Source: Cricetomys ansorgei
Lineage: Eukaryota > Chordata > Mammalia > Rodentia > Nesomyidae
NCBI GenBank assembly: GCA_026225945.1
Contig: JAMJFZ010001815.1
Coordinates: 19,759,501-19,823,500, forward strand
DNA: 64,000 nucleotides
Direction: 5' to 3'
Both the position numbers and the translations under genes were made by a program. This document shows, piece after piece, positions 57,845 to 64,000 of the stretch. The notes under the pieces were generated by a model, which saw only the letters and a list, made by a program, of their open reading frames with translations, did not search any database and was not told the origin of the DNA. The number at the start of each line of letters is the position of its first letter. Position 1 is the first letter of the stretch.

Positions 57845-58530
57845 CAATTGCTTGTTTGGCATCAAGGAATGGGGTGGTGATAAGGTTGAAGAGAAAGAAC
57901 ATATTTCTACTGCAAATGAAAATATTTTGAAATATTTGGATGTGAAATATCCTTGGCTGCCAAATTCTTAGTTCAACTATCTTTTTATTTTCACTAAATT
58001 TGAAGGGTTTTCTAAAGACAAAATGCAGAATTACTTACTGCCTGCTAACATAGTGCTAGAATGCTGTGTTATTGGCCCAAGGTTTAGGTTCAATCAGATT
58101 ACATTTTAGCCATATGGTTGCTCAAGGGAGGGAGAATTGGTCAAACTTAGTTTCTGGAAAGAAAAAAATTGAAATGGTGTTTGGAAAGTGGGGGGATGAT
58201 GAAGGAATGGAATGAGGACTAAGTCCCAAGTAGAATCTGCAATGAGGCTGCTGGTTGGATACGGATACTTGTCTCCTAAATGTAGGCAGACTGCTGCGTG
58301 TTTTAGACGCAGGGATTACACAATCTGTTACAACATAAGTGGAAATCCAATTTCAGCTCAAAATGGATTTTCCTGGTGGGGCATGTGTGAAGAGCTCCTT
58401 CCAAATTGAAAAAAAAAAAAGTGGTTATACTTAACTGCAGCATATTTTAGCTGAATAGAACTCTCAAAACGATTGGTTCAGGTAAAGTCCGTTTCCCATA
58501 CAGTACACTTTCCCAAAACAAGAATCAAAA
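57845..58530. other. unassigned non-coding stretch
   Basis: No repeat or gene recognised. Confidence 0.4.
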
Positions 58531-58735
58531 CCTGGGCTAGTGAGATGGCTTAGTAGCTAAAACTGCTTGTTATGCAAGCCTGGAGACCTGCCCCAAAGCC
58601 ACCTATAGGAGGAGGGAGAGAATTGACTCCACAAAGTTGTTCTCTAACCTCCATACACATATGTTGAACTCTCACCCCCATATACACATTATATAAACAT
58701 ACAGTAATGAACAAAAGACATACAATAAACCTACC
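58531..58735 (+). mobile_element. B3 SINE
   Basis: 'tgggctagtgagatggctta', 'tgttatgcaagcctggagac', 'ggaggagggagagaattgac' and 'ttgttctctaacctcc' with an A/T-rich tail. Confidence 0.88.
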
Positions 58736-58829
58736 AGATTGAATTTATACACATCGCATACTATATAGGAATTGTGCAGACTGTGAAACCAGTCAATTGC
58801 TCATTTGCAGAGAAATGAGAGAAGAGTTT

Positions 58830-59140
58830 TGACCCAAGATCCTAATACATTATTTCACTGCCATTTTGAGGTCTAGGCACATCTTCGGCAAATTGCAAAA
58901 GGCTTCCATGAAGACCCTCCGTGCTTTCCCTACAGCAGCTATTCACCAGGAGAACTTTGAAGCAATGTTAACTAATTTATAATTTTCAGCCACATTTAAT
59001 TAATTTTCCACCTCATTGCTGTTTACAAATGCTATCTCACATTGAGTAATGACTCGGTGCTTGTTTGCTGGGTACACGCACAGCAAGAAGAGAGGCTGAA
59101 ATGCGAGAGTTTAAACTGCTATTTAAACCATAAAAAATGA
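58830..59140. promoter_or_regulatory. candidate conserved/enhancer-like element
   Basis: Repeat-free block with a TAATTAATT homeodomain word near 58998, a TGTTTAC forkhead word (59020-59026), an AP-1-like TGACTCG (59050-59056) and TGTTTGC near 59062. Function is inference from motif density only. Confidence 0.22.
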
Positions 59141-59384
59141 GGAGACTTAACTTATCTAAGATACTCAATCATGCTGCTTTCATACAAATTCAGAACAGTT
59201 TCCAGACCAGGGATCTGTGGAATATAGATCAATCTTTAGGCTGCACAATGTCTGCCAAATTTCCGACGTGTATGCACAGGCGTTCTTTACTGGGTATTGA
59301 TTTTCTCGCTCCATATCTCTGATAGTATGAAAAGCAATATACACTAACAAATAATACTAATTTTAAAAAGTTATATACTTTAGT

Positions 59385-59615
59385 TTTTAAAGATTTATTT
59401 AGTTTAATTTTATGTGTTTTAGTGTTTGCCTGCATGTATGTATGTATGCACACCATGTGCATGACTGGTGCCTGGAGAGGCCAGAAGAGAGCATTGAATC
59501 CCTTAGAACTGGAGTTATAGACAGTTGTGAATCATTATGTTGGTGTTGGAAACTGAACCTGCATCTTCTGCAAGAATATCAAATGCTCTTAACTCCTGAG
59601 CTAGCTCAAGCTGAC
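59385..59615 (-). mobile_element. B2 SINE
   Basis: Reverse B2: 'gtgtttgcctgcatgtatgt', 'tgactggtgcctggagaggc', 'cagaagagagcattgaatcc', 'ttagaactggagttatagac' and 'tcttaactcctgagc'. Confidence 0.93.
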
Positions 59616-59616
59616 T

Positions 59617-59723
59617 TCTTTTTTGCTTTGTGTGTGGGTTGGGGCCATATGCCGAGGACTCAACCAGGGTGTTGTGCTTGTGTGCAACTCAAGCTTTCTA
59701 CCAATTGAGCCACATCCCCACCC
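59617..59723 (-). mobile_element. ID/B4-like SINE
   Basis: Reverse tRNA-Ala-type SINE: 'gaggactcaaccagggtgtt', 'gtgcttgtgtgcaactcaag' and 'ctaccaattgagccacatcc' followed by 'ccaccc', the antisense ID core. It directly abuts the B2. Confidence 0.75.
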
Positions 59724-60078
59724 GTATGCATGCCAATTAAACAAATAAACAAAATAAATAAATGGAGATGCAGATCATTTTAAAAAGAAGCATAGAATTA
59801 AATTTTTTCCTCAGTGATAAATTAAGGATATCTGAGAATATTTCTTCAAGTAAATAGTCACACAAGGCTTAATGATGTAGAAATATTCTGAAAAAAATGT
59901 GTCAATAGGAGACTCGGTTATTGTATGAACATTATAAAGTATCCTTAACCTAGACTATATAGCTTATCCACACTGTGCCAGGTGTCATATAGCTCTCCTC
60001 TTTGAATCATAAAGAACAAAGTAACACAAGCAGAAAGAAAATGGAGACACCTAGTAAATGCACATAGTAGAAGGCTGC
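59724..60078. other. unassigned non-coding stretch
   Basis: AT-rich, begins with AAATAAAT units. Nothing else recognised. Confidence 0.4.
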
Positions 60079-60363
60079 TGTGGTAGTTTGAATGAAATGC
60101 CCCATAAGTCTCAGGCATTTGAATACTTGATACCCAATTGCTGGCTCTTTGGGAGGATTAGGAGGAAGTGGCCATGCTGGAGAAAGTATGTCACTGGGGG
60201 AGGCCCTCGAAGTTTCAACTGCTGCTCAGCCACCTCGACGTCTGCCACCATCTATCTCCACCACTCCTCCTCCAGCCATCATGTCTAACCCTTTGGAGCC
60301 ATAAGTCCCAAATAAATCTTTCTTCTGTATGTTGCCTTGGTCATGGAGGTTTCATCACAGTAG
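60079..60363 (+). mobile_element. rodent MaLR-like LTR, copy 3
   Basis: 'tgtggtagtttgaatgaaat', 'gccccataagtctcagg', 'ggattaggaggaagtggcc', 'agccatcatgtctaaccctt', 'ccataagtcccaaataaatc' and 'gttgccttggtcatggagg' parallel the copies at 17612 and 30199. Confidence 0.8.
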
Positions 60364-60984
60364 CTTTTTTTTTAAAGTATACTTCTTGTACTATAATGAT
60401 TGTTTATAGTAAATACATAAACCAGTAGCATAGTCACACGCAATACCTATTGCATGTGCTGTAGCTTATGACATGATGCAGGCTTGTCTACACCAGTGTA
60501 ATTACAAATATATCAGTAACATAATCACACTGATGCTGTAGCAGCCACAATGTCACTGGGCAATAGAAATTTTCCAGCTTTTTATAATTTTATGGGACCA
60601 CTATCAGAAAGCTCTGTATTTATTAATGGTTTAAACATCTATGGTTCTACACTTTATTGATAAAATTATTCTTTCTAATACTCAAGGGGTGAGTTTTTGT
60701 CACATTAAACAATAACAGTCACTTATAAATTGTTGGAGTGAGAACATAGGAAAAATTGGCCATTTCAAAAGTGATTGGGTATTTTGAGTATCACAAATTA
60801 CCTTAGCTTAAAAAATAATTTTCTAGCAACTCAATGCAATGCTTCTTTGTCTTATTTGTTCAACAGTTCTATGTTCCATCCATTTTCACATCCACTACCT
60901 CAGTCCTGTTTGTTCTTCACAACTACCTTCTTGTGGATATATTATAAGAAGTATAATAGTTTTGCTTAGATTAAAAGGGAAAGT
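60364..60984. other. unassigned non-coding stretch
   Basis: No repeat or gene recognised. Confidence 0.4.
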
Positions 60985-61130
60985 TGCTGGGCGGTGATGG
61001 TGCATACCTTTAATTCCAGCACTTGGGAGGCAGAGGCAGGTGGATATCAATGAGTTGTAGGCCAGACTGGTCTACAGAGTGTGTTCCAGGACAACCAGAG
61101 TTACAACAGAGAAACCCTGTCTCAAAAAGC
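60985..61130 (+). mobile_element. B1 SINE
   Basis: Near full-length, starting GCTGGGCGGTGATGG and continuing 'acttgggaggcagaggcagg', 'ccagactggtctacagagtg' and 'gttacaacagagaaaccctg', the variant right end. Confidence 0.97.
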
Positions 61131-61175
61131 AAAAACAAACAAATAACCAAAAAAAAAAAAAAAAAAAAAAAAAAA
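61131..61175. repeat. A-tail of B1
   Basis: CAAACAAATAACC followed by about 25 A. Confidence 0.95.
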
Positions 61176-61194
61176 GGGAGGGGGGAGTTGAGAG

Positions 61195-61655
61195 ATTCTT
61201 GTCTGCCTTAATCTTGTACAGGTCTTGTGCAGTTTTAGTTAATGTATTCAATAGCCTTGTCATGTCAAACAAATAATGTCTTACTACAGGTATCAACTAC
61301 CTCTGGCTCTTTCAATATTTCTCTTCCCTCTTTTGTAATAATCTCTGAGCCTTTAGCCTCTTCTACCAGAGAAGTTACTGTAATTGATGGTAGCCATTGG
61401 AGGAGAGTCAGTTTTCATCAAGGGTATGGGAACCCAAGCTCCAGTTAATGGTCTCACACCTGTGCACATACAGGCAGAACTAAGTGAACCCAGTGGGATT
61501 TTCTTTTAAAAGAAAAAGAATATGAAGTTAACACAGATGAATGGTGTGGGGATGGGAAAGGAACTGGCAGGGAGGGAATGGGAGTTAGATCAGATCAAAA
61601 CCTGTACACGAATTATATGAAATTCTCAAATTCTCGATAGTTTTCTTTTTTTTTC
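61195..61655 (+). mobile_element. LINE-1 3' end (rodent type)
   Basis: 'caatagccttgtcatgtcaa', 'aactacctctggctctttca', 'ggtagccattggaggagagt', 'tttcatcaagggtatgggaa', 'cacatacaggcagaac', 'agaatatgaagttaac' and 'tatatgaaattctcaaa' follow the rodent L1 3'UTR to its terminus. Non-coding and 5' truncated. The preceding B1 may have inserted just upstream. Confidence 0.8.
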
Positions 61656-61889
61656 TTTTTTTAATATGAAGCTGTTGAATGGATGGACCACAGCTCATAT
61701 GAACTAGACTTCTAACTTGTAAAACTGCTCTGTTTTTAAACTGTTCATTCCGTATATGTAATAGTGGCAATCTTTAAGAATTGAGAAAGCAGTCTTGGAA
61801 GTGCATGTTGAGTTTTGCTATGGTTGTTGTTATTACCGTGCAATTCAAAATATATCTTAGTATGACATAAGCCTTCCGGCAATTTAGAG
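61656..61889. other. unassigned non-coding stretch
   Basis: Short T-rich start, otherwise nothing recognised. Confidence 0.4.
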
Positions 61890-61924
61890 TTTTAAAGATT
61901 TTTTAATTACATAAAAAATGTTTT

Positions 61925-62006
<82 letters not shown>

Positions 62007-62190
62007 AGAGATAGTGTGTGCCTGGCTTGCATTTGGATATGTGCATATGCGTATAGTGTCTGTGGAGGCTAGAAGAGGGTTGAATAAATTGTTTGTAAAC
62101 CTCCAGATGAATGCTGAGAACCAAACTCATTTCCTCTGCAAAAGTAGTACTCTCTCCTACATGCTGAGCCACCTCTTCAGTATTCAACAA
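61890..62190 (-). mobile_element. B2 SINE with expanded internal microsatellite
   Basis: Reverse B2: 'ttttaaagattttttaatta', then a GT/GA run, then 'gtctgtggaggctagaagag', 'ggttgaataaattg', 'atgctgagaaccaaactcat' and 'tgctgagccacctcttcag'. The GT/GA expansion lies in the 3' part of the SINE. Confidence 0.85.
61925..62008. repeat. (GT)n(GA)n compound microsatellite
   Basis: GT run, GCGCGCG junction, then a GA run with a GGGAGGGA end. Confidence 0.97.
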
Positions 62191-62387
62191 TTTAGATTTT
62201 TAAGCAAGATAATAACACTGACAAAAGGAAGATTTCTAAAACAAAAACAGTACTTGCCTGTAAAGAGGATTTTCTTAAGGACGTAGGGCAAGCATCAGAC
62301 ATGTTCACTCACAGCAGTGGAATTGCTGCTGATCAGTACTTCTTTTACTGGTTCCCGATTTACTTCCTGTAACACACACCCACACAA

Positions 62388-62892
62388 TGTAGTCAGGGTT
62401 CTCCAGAGGAACAAAATTGATAGGATGGGTGTAACATATAGTAAAAATAATTCATTACATCAACTTCCTGTGAAATAGTGAAGATGGAACAGTTGTGTTA
62501 CATCCGAGAGGCTGAGAAACCAGTAGCTGCTTAGTGCAAGTTGCTGGATGAGTCAGCAGTCCCAATCTTGCTCCCAGTCCTAGGAGGTTTCTGCAGACCC
62601 TCTGGTCCTTAGCCAGTGGTGGAAGCCTGGGAATGCTGGTTCTGATACCAGTGAAGGAGCAGCAACAGCAACAAAGTAGATCATCAACTTGATGACAAGA
62701 GGGAAAGTCAAGGGAGCAAAGGATGAATAATCTGCCACGCCCCTTCTTATCTGGTCTGCTGACAGGTAAACACTTTTGAGGGGTGTCTTTCCGTGGCAGT
62801 GAGGGTAACCAGGACAGCTCCTCAGCTGAGGCTCCCAGCTAAGGTGACTCTAATGTGTGTCAAATCGACATTAAAAGCAAGCATCACACCAC
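62388..62892 (+). mobile_element. rodent medium-reiteration repeat
   Basis: 'tgtagtcagggttctccaga', 'ggaacaaaattgataggatg', 'agtagctgcttagtgcaagt', 'gctggatgagtcagcag' and 'gtcaaatcgacattaaaagc' match the layout of a common rodent repeat of about 500 bp that ends near a 'gtcaa..tgaca' word. The name is uncertain. Confidence 0.6.
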
Positions 62893-64000
62893 AGTTTTAT
62901 CATATGTCATAGAAAACAGGAAAGGAAGTCCGTCCCCTCAGACAAGCAGCATAAACTAAATATGCTTCTGGAATAGAGACGTGAAAAATTATGTTAGACA
63001 ACTTACGTGTGCTTATTTCGTTTTATAAAATTATAAATTTAGGTTGAGTTATTGAACACATTGATGGGCTTCAGGAGTGCAAGAGTCAACGAGGGAAGAC
63101 CTGCTCTTCCTTCTCATATAATTTATATTTCATAAGGAACTGGGTACCAAAGCTTTCGGTTATGGTTTTATATATATATAGTATTTGTGCAGTGAATATT
63201 GGAAGCTTCTGATATGGTGGAAGCCAGGCTTTCTGGATAAGGTGCATACCTCTTTCTGCCACCAGTTTCAGGAATAGAGTCTTGAGTTTGGTCTTTTCTA
63301 TTTGACTGTGCTTTGCAAAAGTAAATACTCTTGGGGATATCAAGTTTTCTGGGTTGTTCTTCCTGGACAGATTTGATGGGTTTTAAGGAAAGTTGTAGAG
63401 GAGAACTTAAATAGAAGTGAGTAGATATTATCTGGAAAATTAAATTTTTCTTCTAATTTGAGGCCCCATGAATTTTTGACAAAGCCTTTAATTTGATATT
63501 GGTTTAATATTCCTCACATTTTAAAATGAACCAAAAACATTGTGTCTATCCACATTATAGAATTGTGATAGATCTCTGAATAATTTAATAGGTATATATT
63601 GATGAAAAATTGCTCAAGATAGCATTCTCTCTTGCAATTTTATTTTGCTTATTTATAGTTTCATGTTCTAGAAAATCAATCATTTATAAACCTCCCTTTA
63701 CTGGAAACTTTGGGCTTTTTTTTATATTGATAAAATATCACTACTCTCATAAAAAGTGATTAAATATAGAATCATTAAGTTTCTCTTTTTTGTTTGTTTA
63801 TTTGTATAACTAGAACGAAAAGGAACATAATTGTATATTCTTTTTTAAAGTGACCGATAAAGTTACAATTTACCTGTAATAAAAATTTTCTCTTTGTACG
63901 TGACAGTTACATACGGTAACTTTGGTAAATTTACGGAGTTGAGCAATTGTCAACCAAATCCACCTTTAGGACACCTCATCTTATCCATGATTGTTAACTT
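62893..64000. other. unassigned non-coding stretch
   Basis: AT-rich, no repeat recognised. An 85-codon minus-strand open frame (63086-63343) has no family resemblance. A small inverted repeat AGTTAC/GTAACT lies near 63906-63922. Confidence 0.4.

Overview
The window reads as nuclear DNA of a muroid rodent, and I find no convincing protein-coding gene in it. The rodent assignment rests on interspersed repeats: B1, B2, B3, RSINE1 and ID-like SINEs, rodent-type LINE-1 5' and 3' regions, MaLR-like LTRs and other rodent medium-reiteration repeats. Older mammalian repeats (MIR, MLT1) lie beneath them. The best preserved B1 copies share a variant right end (GTTACAACAGAG where mouse and rat B1 read GCTACACAGAG), so the species is probably not Mus or Rattus. 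Nothing here is bacterial, plasmid or phage. The open frames are short, lack family similarity, and mostly sit in microsatellites or antisense to repeats.

Layout. 1-7.5 kb: CA repeat, MLT1 LTR, an old unnamed repeat, two B3 and one B2-type SINE. 8.3-10.9 kb: remnant of a LINE-1 5' half on the minus strand. 12.2-13 kb: B1/B2 pair, CA repeat and an L1 fragment. 14.8-17.4 kb: microsatellites and a plus-strand L1 5'UTR/ORF1 remnant split by a later L1 3' end. 17.6-18.5 kb: MaLR-like LTR and B1-type SINEs. 19-27 kb: mostly unique, with enhancer-like motif clusters, a CTCF-like site and a solo LTR; a second copy of that LTR is at 27.2-27.7 kb. 27.9-29.4 kb: a GC-rich block with two tandem-repeat arrays and a minus-strand CCAAT/TATA promoter arrangement. 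30.2-31.2 kb: MaLR-like LTR and L1 3'UTR. 31.4-47 kb: sparse repeats, a perfect 15-bp inverted repeat and a possible 3'-terminal exon at 41.3-41.9 kb. 47-64 kb: several rodent repeats, a nested B2, MIR copies, further SINEs and an L1 3' end.

I see no gene set acting together and no clear new biological system. The items most worth a second look are the GC-rich composite block (27943-29395), the possible terminal exon (41293-41904), the paired TCF/LEF motifs (19226-19248), the hairpin at 31419-31504, and an unidentified repeat shared between about 8.9 kb and 45.8 kb. Repeat boundaries are by eye and approximate. Family names come from remembered consensus sequences, not from a database search.
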